In this document: positions 44,600-62,437 of the stretch, one piece after another
Numbering within the stretch: the first letter of the stretch is position 1
Layout of the letters: each line of letters begins with the position of its first letter
DNA from: Asterella californica
Taxonomy: Eukaryota > Streptophyta > Marchantiopsida > Marchantiales > Aytoniaceae
Assembly (NCBI GenBank): GCA_036924285.1
Contig: JAYKYS010000010.1
Location: forward strand, 19,071,001-19,135,000
DNA length: 64,000 nt
Direction of reading: 5' to 3'
Notes under the pieces: generated by a model
The model's database searches: none
What the model saw: only the letters and a program-made list of their open reading frames with translations
What the model was told of the DNA's origin: nothing
Made by a program: the position numbers and the translations under genes

Positions 44600-44790
44600 T
44601 GCAAACCGAAGCTTGAAAGAAGAAGGTAGCAAATGGACTGTGCAAGCAAGAAGAAGTTAGCGAATGGATTGTACAAACAGAAGCTTGATAGAAGAAGCTA
44701 GCGAATGGACTGTACAAACAGAAGCTTGATAGAAGAAGGTAGCAAATGGACTATGCAAGCAACAAGAAGCTAGCAAATGGACTAGCAAAA
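44600..44790 (+). repeat. Degenerate tandem array, 41-bp unit
   Basis: AAGCTTGATAGAAGAAG recurs at 44681 and 44722 (41 bp apart), with weaker copies before and after, including AAGCTTGAAAG at 44609. The shared words are TAGCGAATGGACTG and TAGCAAATGGACTA. Confidence 0.8.
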
Positions 44791-45454
44791 TACAAAATAT
44801 ATAGTAAAATGCAAAGTAAACTACAAAATACAGAGCCCCGATGCATGCTTTCAGATGAGAGAAGTGAAGGCATGCGATATAGATATTGAAAGATATGGCA
44901 AGATATTGAAATGCATGAAGATGTTAACATGAGCTATTTTGCCTACCTAATCTCGATATAGCTCAACTGAGAAAATGGACAAAATGCTGTTTTTTTATCA
45001 TCGTTTGAAGTGAAATAAACGGACCTGCGACCCCTAAAGCTTTATCATATGAGATATAGAAATGTTCCCAATACCTCTCAAACTTCTTGAGCACCTTCTC
45101 CAGCCCCGTCTGAACATGTTGGTGGTCAAACTTCTAGTGGCACCTCTTCGACTTGAGAGAGGTCCATATCTGCACGTTTTAACAAAATGTTGTGTAGTAT
45201 ACAACACGCGTGCATAATGTTCGGAGCCCAGTCGACTGAAGAAATATTCCTCATGTCCAAAATTTGTCACTTCTGTTTGAGTAATCCAAAGACACGTTCT
45301 ATCATCATTCGACCTCGTACATGAACATCATTGTATATGCGTCGGTTGCTGAGCCACCAGACCGATGACTATAAGGGATCATCATCCATCGATGAAGTTG
45401 ATACCCACTATCGCCTAGCAAGTATTGACTGAGAAAGTACCCATCATTGATCCG

Positions 45455-46610
45455 TGTCGTGACCCTCAATCTCAACATCAGGCGCAGACGCGAACAACAG
45501 AACCCTAGCGGACTTGCGCTAGGTTGTGAACGCTGCGAGTAGGACTTAACGGCCTGACCGAGAAGTCGAGATCAGATGAACCCTAAGTGGTTCTCTAAAC
45601 CAAGGTTGGAACCTTGGGTTAGGACATAAGGGCCTACCCCAAGACAACCCCGGACGAACGCTGACTTAAAGGGGCAAGTCTTGAAATGGATCGAAACATA
45701 GGTCTGAGACATAAGTCTAAGATGTGGGTCTGAGACGCAGGACCGAGACGTGGGTCTGAGACGCAAGACCGAGACGTGGGTCTGAGACGCAGACGGACCG
45801 TGGTTCGGACGCTGGTCCGAACCACAGGGTTCGAGTCTGGGTCTGGACCACATGTTTCCAAAAAATGACTAAGTGTTGGAGCTCCAAGGACGTTTTAGAT
45901 CGTGGACGGAGCTCCACGTAAGATCTGAAGACGAGTGAGGTATCATTTGAAAGGTCTTGGCGAGAGCTTTCCAGTGATATATAGCACTCCTCGATCTGAC
46001 CTCCGAGCTGAGAATTATGGACGAATCACGATCGGGTTGTGGTATAATTTTCAGGGACCAAAGAGGAGGGCGGGGCCGCCGATCCCCAGAAGTATATATG
46101 AGGAGGGGTTCGATGCCTGGGTGGGCCAGGACGAGTCACCCGACCCCAGGGTTCGGTGGCGGACTCTGGGGGCATGAGGTGGTGGCTGGGCCGGTTCCAA
46201 GGCACGTTCTGGTCTAGACTTGGACGTCTTGACTTAGGAACGATGTAAGGACTGGGGGAAGACTAGGGAACAAGTCGGCGGTTTAGACCACCATTCGGGA
46301 ACCTAGACCCAGACGGACATCACGGACGGTTGGACCGCTAGGTGTGCTGGAGGTACCGTTTAGGACCCTGGACTTTATGGGAAGTTCGCCCCAAGTCATG
46401 TTGTGACTTGCTCATGTTTGAGACCGACCTAGGCGGGTCTAAGTCGAGACTTAGGATTGCTGAGCTTGATGATTAGGGAGACGGTCCGGCTCCGGTCTGG
46501 ACCAAACTGAGATAAGATAAGTGGTGCATGGACGCTAACTTGTGATTGTGTTTGCAGGTTAGCGGTGTAAATTTCATGACCTACTGAGCAAGAGCTTCCG
46601 CTGACGCAAC
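45455..46610. other. GC-rich insertion of about 1.1 kb inside the Harbinger transposase
   Basis: The transposase frame leaves its family pattern near 46610 and resumes near 45455. The intervening DNA is GC-rich and codes for nothing I recognise. TGTCGTGACC at 45455 looks like an LTR end, so a solo LTR is possible, but no target duplication was found and the borders are approximate. Confidence 0.5.
45701..45792 (+). repeat. 26-bp minisatellite, about 3.5 units
   Basis: Units start with GGTCTGAGAC at 45701, 45727, 45753 and 45779 and contain GAC..GAGACGTG. The constant 26-bp step is clear. Confidence 0.9.
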
Positions 46611-47555
46611 AAGGCGGTAGGTGCGCGAAATCTGAATGACAGGAGTAGCTAGATGTGTATCAACCATCGCCTTCTGATAGAATTCAGATTTTCTAAGAAG
46701 TCTTTTGTCATTCACTGACCTCGGCATTCTTACGAAAATGTCGAGGAAGACTCTCTCACTATCTATTATTCCTTGCATTAACACCAAATAAAAACCTTTT
46801 CTATTGTAGTAGTCCGCTACCAACTCACGTCCAAGGGGGGCTTTGATGAAAACATGAGTCTCATCGATAGCCCCCTGGCAATTTGGTAATCCGCAAATAT
46901 TATAAAAACCTTGACTCATTCTACCATCTCTCCATTCGTAGATCAAGTCAAGTACCGACTACCTAGAATGATTACTACTACGCAAACACCTTCAGCTGCT
47001 ATACACTTAACAATGGACTCTCCAACGTCAAATAACTCCCTGATGCTAAAATAAGTAGACTCATGCGCCAGCCGATAAATCACAATACCCAACCTTACTT
47101 GAATGGGCATCGCACGTCAAAAAGAAGTGTCTACGCGCTCTATCATCGGACCAACTTGCTCTAACAGCCAAAAAAAAGTGGACTTTCTCATTCTCATGTT
47201 GCATATCCACCTATCCGCACCATAAATACTCATTAAGTAGCGGTCAAAGCAAGCAGCAGATCTATGTTTCACCCACCACTTAATCTCTTGTTTTTCTCAG
47301 ATATACGTCATCGTTATGAGAGCAGCAAACCTCTAATATCTAGCTTATGACCCCGCATGGCCCCAGTCTGAACGTCTTCTCTTTCGACTGATCATCATTG
47401 CTCTTCGACCATTTATACACTCCAATATTGATTGGAACAACATGCCAAATGTGAGCAACGCTCCACTAATATAGGTTATACAATCCCGCAGCCCACCTAC
47501 AAACATGCAATGTAGTAAACAAGCCTTCAGGAACAGAATTGTAACAAACTTACAA

Positions 47556-48063
47556 TTAAGAGCCTCTCTGGACGAGTCTGTCAAAGGCACCAACCATGAC
47601 ACTGAGAACTGAACATATAGACTGACAATTTATAGCAAGTTGATCGAGTGTTCGGATTTCCAACTCGTGTTGTTTATCGAATCGAGCAGATTCCTTCTCA
47701 TCACGAAACTCCTCGACTCGCTGCAATTGCATTCCGAATTCACGGAACGCATCCACTATGAATTTTTGATTATCGTCAGATTGTCTCTTACGCTTCCTTT
47801 GACTACGAGAAGAATAGGAAAGATTTGAAGGTTCCATGTATGAAAGAGAGTCATCCAATTCCATCCTCTTGCATACTAGAATCAACAAAAGATGGAGAGG
47901 TAACACATGGTCGACCTCCCATGAACCCATCCATGAGTTCAAACCAAGTCTCTTCATAAGCGAGCGGTAAATCATTCGTCTTGCTGTCAGCAGCACTCAT
48001 CGATTGAAATGCCTCGTTCCCTGAATGAGCATTCCAATCTTTTATTTTCTTATACCCAGACAA
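47556..48063 (-). pseudogene. Myb/SANT-like partner protein of the Harbinger element (C-terminal part)
   Basis: The frame near 48063 reads YKKIKDWNAHSGNEAFQSMS, then LPLAYEETWFELMDGFMGGR. This resembles the conserved end of the Myb/SANT-like DNA-binding ORF that accompanies plant Harbinger transposases. A one-frame change follows near 47880. Then come a basic stretch (SSRSQRKRKRQSDDNQKF) and a helical tail (EFGMQLQRVEEFRDEKESAR). In such elements the partner helps bring the transposase to DNA and the nucleus. The N-terminal Myb helices were not located, and the copy is broken. Confidence 0.6.
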
Positions 48064-51000
48064 GCAGAAATCTCATTTAGATCTAGCTTGTTTCAGATCA
48101 CAATGAACACCCTTCGCTTTCATCCTCAAGATGATATCCTACCACTTGGCAAGAGATGTTATTATGACGTTTGTGCTAGAGGTCTCAACACTCTCAAGCC
48201 ATTGATCATGTTTTTTCTCGAGGAGCACAACTATAAGCCAAGACTCCCACCTGCGTCTCGGATTACCGAACTAGACATAGAGAACGACATAGAAGACGGC
48301 AGGGATGAGGAACAAGGAAGTTGAGTCGGCTGGTCTTCATTGAGCTCGCTTGATAGGAGTTGGCTAGCTTGCGAGTCTAGAATGTCCGATTCAAACTGAA
48401 GATGTCCATTTGGAAACATGATGCAACTGCAGCATTCGAAGTCGATGTCAATAACATACATAGCACAACAATATCTGAGCACTCGGATTCGATATCAATA
48501 ACATACACATCACAACAAGATACCATCACGGTTATGGAGCAGTTCGGAGTTGAAGTCAATAACATAACGGTTCTATCATACAACTGAAATGTAATGCTAC
48601 AAGAAAAAAATTCAGAAAACTGGAAGGTCAAAGATTTGGTCAGCGGAATCCAGTCTCTCTGTGGAACTGAAAGGTCATGTTTTGGCACGGCAGACATACA
48701 TTTAAACTCGAAAATCCAAAGAACTCAAGCTACATTTTCAACACTAGAAACCAAATAACTGAAACTAGCTGTAGAAATCCAATATGTGAGCAGAAACGGT
48801 TACAGGCCACAGCCAAAGCGCGATGGGTGAAACAAAGCTGAGCGATGTAGAGGCACGAGTTATCACTGTTGAAGAGCCTGTAAGACATCGAAGGTAAAAC
48901 GAAAAGGAAGAGAAGGAGAGAGACATGCGGTAGTGTGTTGGAATTGTCATACACACATGTGTGTCCAATAGTAACCACATAAGACTGAAAAGAGCATAAG
49001 AAAGGTGCAGTGAGCAAGACAAGAAGGAGCAAGGAGGCACAACATGAAGGAGGGCAATGATGAACCATGATGTCCAAAAGTGGGGAGAAGGCATGGAAGC
49101 ATGAACTGAGTTGAATCTAGAGGCGAATATGAGCAAGACAGTGGAGGGTGATATGTGAGATATCTTTGGAAGGATGTAGGCAGGTCGAGCACGTCTGTGG
49201 AGTTTTGAGGAGAAGCGCTGCCAGTGTGTCGCAATGAAGACGCGATGAAGTAGTTGTCATAGAAAAAGGAGATCTCGTCGAAGAAGAAAGGAGATCTAGA
49301 GTTCTTCCTAGAATGAGCATCAATAGCCAAGTGTCTACCGTAGTCGTAAGTATATTCAGGTAGCACATTTCACTTTGATATTTGCAGCGAAATTTCTTAT
49401 GATATTTTAGTTTTCAGCGAATAGTAAGACCATAATCTGGACTTCATGCAAATGTCATGATATTTTATGTTATAAATACGAATTGGTTAGATGTGGACGT
49501 GTGCAAAATGTGATAAATTTTGCTGTTGAATTCCTGAAAGATCTACCACTAATAAATTCAAGACGTGAATAACTTCTCAACCATGTACTAACTATTCGCA
49601 TATAGAACTACCACGAATATATTTTAGGATTACAGTAGTCGAGATCCCAGCGGTGATTTAAGAGTAGGAGGAAGACAAGGAATGTGAAGGATTGAAAGGG
49701 TGCAAAAGAGGGAAAAGTAGCAAAAAACCATCGCAAGGGGAGTCCCATGGCATATAAAAGAGAAAGTGTAATAGCCGACGATGTAAGACGATCATCGTCG
49801 GCTAGATGTGCAGCAAGATGGATGAGTTGGACCGTGTGTCGAATGCCAATAAAGGTTAGACAGTCGGAGAGGTCAAGGAGATATGAGAAGCGCAGAGAGC
49901 CAGACTTGACAAGAAGGCTAAGAAGGTTTTGAAGTGGAAGTGTTAAACCACATGTTTCAGTATTTAGAGAGTTGGATACTCCACTGCCTTCATTGCAGAT
50001 GGACGGTTTACGAGTTCTTGTCTTTGATAAGAAATCTAGCCATTTTGACCAAAGTTGCATTTCCTGATTATTGTTACATGTTGTGATGAAATTTGTGAGA
50101 CAATGATTTCAATCAAAGCTCTCTAGCAGCTTTACTATTACTACTTTACTTCAAAACATATATATAAATTTGAAAATGTTTAGTTGAAATTTTAGTGGGA
50201 CCTTGAAGCAAAACAATATCTTTTCTTCATCTTGAAATACATGAGGGAGAAAAGTGAATATTCTTTTTCTACTTTTATACCAGTACCTGTGGTTTAATCG
50301 AAGCTCATTGTTAGCTACGGTAAACGATAAACAAGGAGCAAACATGGTCCATGTCTGCAAGATTCGAGTGGCTAGTCGAGATCTCTACTAGCAATAGAGA
50401 TTTAAAAGACCAAACTTTGTCCTTGTTGCACATCTTTGTAAGCTTGAACATAGACCCGAGTAAAACGAGACCCACAAAAAACACAACAAGCAATGAATAA
50501 CAAAGCTAGGCCAAAATTACAAACATCATCGCATGCAAGAACCGATGCATCGAGAAAGCAAGAAATGCACCAACAAGAAGCGAGAAACAAGACCCACAAA
50601 AAAATCACGAGAAAGAGAGACTAGTAAAAACAACCAAAAGCGTCACTCCCATGGTGACACATCAATAACAAACAATCCAATATAGAGTTGACAAGCCAAA
50701 ACTCATAAGACGATAGAGTACAGTACAGACACAATAGTATCAAAAACCATATGACAAGTAAAGGGACGAGCATGTGTGTTTCTTAGTCCCAAAGCTTGAT
50801 ATTGGGATTTGGAGACACTGAAATCCTTCCATTTTTTTAATGCCACTCATGATTCAAAAAAATGGTGGAAACTTTAGACTCTAAACTAACTATTCTCTTT
50901 CATGAAGCTTTTGGATTACCATGAATTGCTACAACAAAACAACACATTATATTGATTATGATTCTCATGTATTCATTTTGACTAATTCACATCACAGAAC

Positions 51001-52870
51001 CCTGATGAACTCACATCAACAACTACCAGTGATACCAAAAAGTATCATTATACTTTGAGTAGATTATCTTATTCCTTTACTTCCACACTACAACTTTAGA
51101 TTCATATACATGAAATTCATCGAGCGTGCATATTCACACTCTTCCAAGTTAGGAAGGAGAAAATATGTTTATCTTTTAATTTATGTCTTAATTCTCTCTT
51201 GGAAAGATTAAACTATAAATTAAAAGTCTTAAATAGTAAGTGCTTTTACTCGTTTGTGGCAAAGGTGTTTAAACCACTAGTTGCCAACCAATCGGTAAAG
51301 ATAATTTGCTGAGGTATATAAACGTTTGTCTACTTCTTCTCCTCAACCAGAAGTGCACTTCAGATGCATATTTTTCACTTTTGTAGTAGTCAGAATTCGG
51401 TACAAGGAAGAATGATCTCATTTGGTTAACTTTTGTCATATTTCCGTTCCATATATTGACATTTCATTTTCTCTGCTCAGCAGTTCCCTCAACTTTCTCG
51501 TTTTCACTTCTGGATGTTCAATACAAATAATGAATAGTTACAAAGCTCCATCTGTCTGTAAATGGTATGAAAGCGGTTCAAGTGTCATACATACTGCTGA
51601 ACAGCGTAATGTAATGGGCAGGACAGGAGAAATCACAGGCACGATACACAATTTTGCCCACGAACTTTACGTTGGGTAATGCATTGCTCAGCATGAGCTT
51701 ACGGGCAGCGTAAGCCGACCTCGGGCTGTGGATGATCCTCTTCTTAATGCCTTCTCCAAGCAACGAACGGTTGGGTTGCCTTTCCGGCTTTCTCACCTGC
51801 TCGTATCCGCTGTCGAGAGAGCTCAATCTGTGAAAAGAAAACTGCGTTCCGCTGCAAAACGACCCATAATGAAAGAGTATAAAATAATGAACATAGTATT
51901 GAATATGTTTTACACCTTGACTTGTCAGACACAATCGTTGGTGTCCTGCTCATCCTGAGACAGAACAGTGCCATAATCTGGAGCTACGTGCCTTCTTTAT
52001 CCATACACTACATGTTGGTAATGACCTAACCGTCGCTTATATCCATGAAAACAAACTCCGCGGCTAAGTAGGTCGGTAACGTCCAGTGCTGCCCCTTGAT
52101 CTGTCATTTCCTCTAGTGCCAACGTGCCATTTATTACATTTATTACGCGTGAAGATCATAGAGTACACCATATCTTCATCATGACAACAATTCCATGAGA
52201 ACCGGCTCCCGGCTCCTCCACTAGACTCACCCTGGCCAAGAAGTTCACCATTCTTCAGCAACCCACATTAAGTTGTGCATATATATGTTGGTATGTCAGG
52301 ATAGCAGAGTGAATCACACTACTCTCCACATTGAGGTAATCCCCAATACCAAGAGAGCCGAGCGAAGTATATAGTCAGTAACAAAGATGGTCATGATTGT
52401 CCGCTAACTTGAAGGTAACCAAGGGGCGTGCCAACAAAATGTATAGCACATAGCACATTGCCCGAGATGGTACTCCCTGGTATGAGAATGCAATATATGT
52501 AGGTACGAACGAATAACAGAACGAATCAGACTACTCTCCCGCACAAAGCTAGAGTAAGGCGTGCGATAAGGAAGAGACATCCATTATGCAATGCATGCAA
52601 ATCTACGCGTAAGCGGAGTGTATCATCTATGTTCACAGAGCATACCTTAAACAGGGAAATCATACATCCAAGGCAATTCACTAGGCAGAATTTTCTAGAG
52701 ACAAAATCGCGATGCACGTCTGTTCGAAAACCATCCTTAAAAGGAGCATCACAATCCAGCAAATGGCCAGAACCGGGAAATATTTAACACACATGTTGTG
52801 CACAGTTTCGGTGACAATTGTTCTTACACTGTACATTTCGTCAACCAGGTCATAAGTCCCGACTACATAA
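48064..52870. other. Intergenic DNA with no supported gene
   Basis: Several open frames of 100-150 codons exist (for example 48947-49366 and 49608-50060 on the minus strand), but none has a recognisable domain or splice context. TCAATAACATA recurs at about 48448, 48496 and 48557. A frame at 51578-51850 (minus) follows a pyrimidine-rich tract ending in CAG and could be an exon, without further support. Confidence 0.5.
49772..49804. other. Perfect 12-bp inverted repeat (hairpin)
   Basis: TAGCCGACGATG and its exact reverse complement CATCGTCGGCTA are separated by nine bases. No gene end or RNA gene is evident next to it. Confidence 0.8.
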
Positions 52871-54465
52871 CTAAGCACTTGCGGCTTCACGATCTTCACG
52901 AGGAGTGTCCACTCCGGTATTAGCTTCTTGAAGTTCTATCAGAACACCTGCAGTATCTTTGGGGTTCAAGAACAGAATGGGCTTGCCCTCTGCTCCAATG
53001 GTCGGTGAACCACTCCCAAGGCACTTCACTCCAGCTTCTTCACTTAGATACCCGGCTGCAGCATGGACGTCATCGACCTGTCCAAATATACGTTTGACCA
53101 ATGACGTATGATCATCATCAGATAAACCACATGCAATCAGAACAAGACTCTCCACTACCTACCTAGACTACATCAACTTCCTTCCCAGAAGATCTTCACG
53201 CGGTTCTCCAGTAATAAAAGACCTAATAAAAAACCTAAGAATGGTGCTTGTTAGCACAAGCTAGAAAATACTGGACGCGACCAGGTCGGGGCCTGCAAAG
53301 TTTGCCGTGTAATGCGGTCACCACGAGATCAGTCGAAGACAAACATCTCTTCTCATACCGAACTGAAGTTGAGCTGAGTAAAATGTAATCAGGACTTACG
53401 AATTCCCGTATATGGGCTCTGGAATCTACCGGTATATTCCTGTAGGGAACCGCAACAACGAGGAAGAAAAACGTGTCTGTCTCAAATGATTGTTTACGTC
53501 GGCCTGCATAGCGACTCTTAAAGTTGTTCGGATACTCACGTTAAGGCAGATGTGATGAATGCCCCCCCTCGGATTCTTCTGGAGGAACTTGGACACAGGG
53601 CTTGAATCTCCCAATGGATGAAGGAGCTCAATGTTCACATTTGGCAAGTGAACGAACACGACCGTCACGCCCTGCTCTGGCAAGGCCTGATTCACACCTG
53701 AAAGATCAGATCCTGGGAAGTGCTAGAAGGTCAGGGTATAAACCAAAACAAAATAATACAGATTTCCACCCATGAGATTCACTAAATTGTTCCTCCGGAG
53801 AGGGAAATCAAAGGCAGTTCTGCCCAGACTGAAAACTCCGCCAGTCCAGTACGACTGGCTCACCTTAGGCTCACTCACGTGGGCTCCGAACGCAGTACGA
53901 TAAGTTTCCGCAGCCTCAGAAAGGTCAGGTACTGCTAGAGCTATATGCGCCAGTCCCTTCACACTGTAAGGGATATTCTCCGGGCCACTCCTGACAGTGG
54001 GATCACCAACACGACCACCACTTCCCCCCCCTATCCCTACACTGTGAGTGGACAATTCCTGGCATGGATGCAACCAGTACTCAAAATCCTGACAGGTTAG
54101 TATCAATCTCTCACTCTCCTCTCAGATGTCAACGAATACTCAAATCCATGGACAATTTACTTAGTTAGATTTCACCCATTCCATATGAAACGATCTGACG
54201 AAAATTTTACTGGAAAACGATAGTCATTTCACGCGAAAAATGTATAGACAAAAGCTTCAGATGATATGCCCCGGGATAGCGCAGAGGATATAGCATACGT
54301 TTTCCACGAAACACACTAGGAGTAACAGTATGAGTTACAGAGACACGAAAGTATAGCTAGATAACATCACACCTTGGCTATCTCCATCGTCTTTGTTTGC
54401 TTGAACTTTAAAGACCTCGATTGCTGCAGAAGTCTAGGGCCCAATGTGTGAATCAACTTTGCCAT
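52871..54465 (-). CDS. MCEE: Methylmalonyl-CoA epimerase, mitochondrial, four exons
   Basis: Exons on the minus strand are 54465-54373, 54088-53864, 53686-53540 and 53077-52871, joined by GT-AG introns, all in phase 0. They give 223 residues. The first exon (MAKLIHTLGPRLLQQSRSLK...) is Arg/Lys-rich without acids in its first 25 residues, like a mitochondrial presequence. The vicinal-oxygen-chelate fold follows: KGLAHIALAVPDLSEAAETY (metal-binding His, about residues 70-90), then VTVVFVHLPNVNIELLHPLG, then GGIHHICLNV (His), and finally GKPILFLNPKDTAGVLIELQ (Glu). The enzyme interconverts (S)- and (R)-methylmalonyl-CoA between propionyl-CoA carboxylase and the B12-dependent mutase. In exon 3 I used the inner AG (53686), since the outer one gives a stop. 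The length fits the family. Confidence 0.85.
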
Positions 54466-57422
54466 ACGAAAATAGATATTCCTAACCTACAAGACATATC
54501 TTAACAATCCAAGTTAAGCTCCACTCTCCAAGACGTGATTGTTCAGACTCTTGGTATACCATGAGACAAGATCGATCCCGCAAGCCAGCAAACTCAGTTT
54601 CTGTAGCCCGAGACTGATCATGGGTTGGTGAGTCTGAACGGGCGTCTCACTGGCAGATCAACGCTGACAATGGTGAATGTGATTGCAAACAGAAGGAATT
54701 GATCTTACTGTCGTGTATGTAAACATACTCATCTGACTTTGCAAAAAGGAACTGGCACTCGCGCGACGCATTAGTATTTGATTCCGTATGGTCAGATGAG
54801 CCGAGTGTGCTCCGGTGTTTAAATTTGTGGATGAAGCAAGCAAGCAGATCTAAGCAAGCAAAAGGCGTGAAGGCATAAGATAACAGTCTCACAACATGAC
54901 AAAAAACCTCCCTCGCCTATTTTACACAATCGACGGTTAAATATGGAAATGCACAACGCACGTGCAATATATTATTCGCCTGAGAGAATGGCAGCCCAGC
55001 TAAGGAGCAAGAACCACGCTCAAAGACAGAGGTAACACCCAGTAGAATAACCGAGTGAAGCACACAGAAAGTGCCAGAAGAAAAGGTAGCCTGTATATGC
55101 TTCTTGGAACTTCAAGTTAGTGTAACTCTGTAACCTAATGGAACTGACAAATGGGAATATGAAGTGCGGCGCACATTACTTGAGATGGTGCCCCTAGGTA
55201 TGTGACATGTACAGTATGCAGTGCAAGCTGATCACAACGAAATCAAAAAATCTAATGCAAACCTGGGCTAAAATACAGTAAGAGTGAAATCAGTAAAGAG
55301 CGTCAATGGTGAATGGAGAATAAAGTATGGGATCACAAAAACCGCAATACATCTTAAGAACAAATCGAACTTAAGCAAAAAGAAACTGTAGGTTGTCCTT
55401 AGTGCACGATCATGGATTATTATAATATCTGTTCCCAAATTTCTTAAGTCTAGTAGATTTGCTTCTCTGTCTTGTTTCGTGTGCTGTAGTTTTCGTACCA
55501 AGAGGGCGTGAAACTCATGTGTTGTTCCCTTGTTGCTCCTCCCCGCACGGTTCCTCTTCCTCTTCTGTAGCAGTCTTATACAGCTCTCTACCTCGCTAGA
55601 TTGACTTTCCGAACTCAACGGTAGAATATCCTGCTACAATACTTCTGGTCTTCAACAAAACCACTGCTCATATTTCCCCTCATACAGAACCCCTTGAAAG
55701 CCAACAGGACCAGTCGACGGAGCTCTCAAATACATGAAAGTATCCCCATTATAGCATTACCGAAGCTTCAGGCCTACAAAACGCAACGCCAACGTCAAAC
55801 TCGAGCAAATGAGAAATGAACTCGAGCAAACACGCAGACGACTCAAAAGCAACTGCTCGAGTAGCAAATGGAGAGCTTTAGCTGCTTCCCGCAGTTGCTC
55901 TGGACATAAAGTGGCAGCCAGTACACGGAACCTACAATCCACCAAGAAACAAGATACGATAAACATACACAAAAGCAACAGGTGAAAGCGGCATAAGTAG
56001 CAGCAGCACGACGCTGCTGTGCGTGTTCCGGCAGGAGTGAGTCGATAAACGAAGTTTGCCGGAGTGTATTCCTCGCCTCGGAGCACATTCATCTAGAAAC
56101 AAAAGGTGCACGCAAGCCAGCTGAGAGACGCCTACAACTACGAAGACGATGGGACAAAGGCAATGAGCAAGACAAAAGAGATCGAGCGTGCAGACTAAAA
56201 GATGAACGGATGGCAACAGGCAACAAACCAGAAGCAGCCGGACCGAAGCGGCAGTGCAAGGCAGAGTGGAGCAGAGATTATATGACAGGGTGCTTCCTGC
56301 AGATTCCAGGTGCGTCCCACTTGCCCCGCTGAGTGCTTCAACTGATGTTCTCCCCTATCAAGTCTCCGATCCGATGCGGCTGTCCGATCTTTCTCATCCC
56401 TCTCTCCCTCGATCCCTGGCTCTTCGGACTTCCAAGTAACAGCTTCTGCTCCTCCCTCGACAAAGGCCACCACCAATTCCCTGCTTCCCCAACCTATCCC
56501 CCATAGCCCGCTCCACCTCGTTTTACCGCTCTCCTCGCGTCAGGCACTTCCGATCATCCTCTCATTCTTCCGCGAGAGATCCTTTTCAGCTAAAAGCGTG
56601 GAAATGAGGAAATATTTCATCTTCCTCCATTCTTCATAACAGGTAAACCTCGCGGACGAAATAATGTTTCAAAAGCGGGCGACACGTGTCAACTTATGCC
56701 TCATGGACGGGACAGTGATGGACGAAGGAAGCAAGAGATGGAGGAAGGTTAAGGAGAGAACCGACACGTGTCTTCTGGCAGGGTGTAACGGGAGAGTCGA
56801 GTGTTTGCGCTGAGGAGGGTGCAGAAACCTAGCGAGGGGAGTGGGGAGGGAGCGACAGAAGAGGGAAAGAGAGTGCTGTCTGCTCCGCTGTATGTGTCGC
56901 GGTGCTGCGCTGAAAGGCACAGAGTTCGATGAACCCGGTTCTTTTCTGGTTACCTCGTGTTCTGGTGTAAAGGGGGCGTCAGGAAGAAACAAGGATCGAC
57001 GAGGAGGTTCAGAGAAAGAGATCAGAAGCAGGAAGGCGGGACGGGGGGGGGGTAGAGGTAAGAGGAGAAGGTGGGGGGGTGCTGGTGGCACCCGAAAGCT
57101 AGAGAAGCGAAGAGAAGAGAGAAGAAGCAGAACAAACTTCTGAGGGGAGAACTAAGTGGTGGAGGCAGACAAGCGGGTGAAGGAAAGAAGGAGAGGGAGG
57201 GATTTCGACTACATTTTGGGGGAACAAATTGGCACGGAGAGCAGGCGAGGGGTGGGTGTACATGCACAAGGCAGAGGGGTTCTTTCAGAACTACTGTAGA
57301 CTGAAGGCAGGCCTTGCGCGCTATCAGGGCGCGGCATAGGGAGCTAGGTCAAGTAGTACGTTAGAGTGACGAGCCCCAGGTTCGGGTTTTTGCTTGGATA
57401 GTCCTCGAGCCGCTTATGGGGT
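54466..57422. other. Region between the divergent epimerase and CK2 genes
   Basis: Both promoters must lie here. Open frames on the minus strand at 55268-55618 and 55757-56092 have no recognisable domain and are not called. Positions 56830-57250 are strongly purine-rich on the plus strand with G runs near 57038-57080, probably the 5' flank or leader of the CK2 gene. Confidence 0.5.

Positions 57423-62437
<5,015 letters not shown>

Larger units (their letters stand above)
45126..47340 (-). pseudogene. PIF/Harbinger DDE transposase, multiply broken
   Basis: Near 47160-47270 the pre-catalytic helical domain reads CFDRYLMSIYGADRWICNMR. It continues as FWLLEQVGPMIERVDTSF and MPIQVRLGIVIYRLAHEST. 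The first catalytic Asp is in NCQGAIDETHVF (near 46860), followed by DYYNRKGFY and FVRMPRSVNDKRLLRKS. After an interruption the second Asp is in YLLGDSGYQLHRWMMIPYSH (near 45400), and the catalytic Glu in MMIERVFGLLKQ (near 45290). The C-terminus is APNIMHACCILHNILLKRAD. Stops and frame changes occur throughout. The enzyme once cut and pasted its own DNA. Confidence 0.85.
45126..48063 (-). mobile_element. Decayed PIF/Harbinger-type DNA transposon
   Basis: The minus strand holds a Myb/SANT-like ORF remnant followed by a Harbinger-type transposase remnant, the usual two-protein layout of this superfamily. Terminal inverted repeats and the 3-bp target duplication were not found. About 1.1 kb of foreign DNA lies within the transposase. 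Confidence 0.75.

Noticed and set aside
48730..49366. Overlapping minus-strand frames of 115-139 codons
   Set aside because: Several frames are open over the same DNA, with no motif or repeat evidence to choose one.
51578..51934. Possible exon on the minus strand preceded by a pyrimidine-rich tract and CAG
   Set aside because: No partner exon and no recognised protein similarity. A splice-acceptor-like sequence alone is too common.
55268..56092. Two minus-strand frames between the epimerase and CK2 genes as a third gene
   Set aside because: The frames are Leu/Cys/Ser-rich, contain no domain and do not join convincingly.
56669..57143. Long open frames on both strands in the purine-rich stretch before CK2
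   Set aside because: They arise from biased base composition (Arg/Gly/Glu on one strand, Pro/Leu/Ser on the other).
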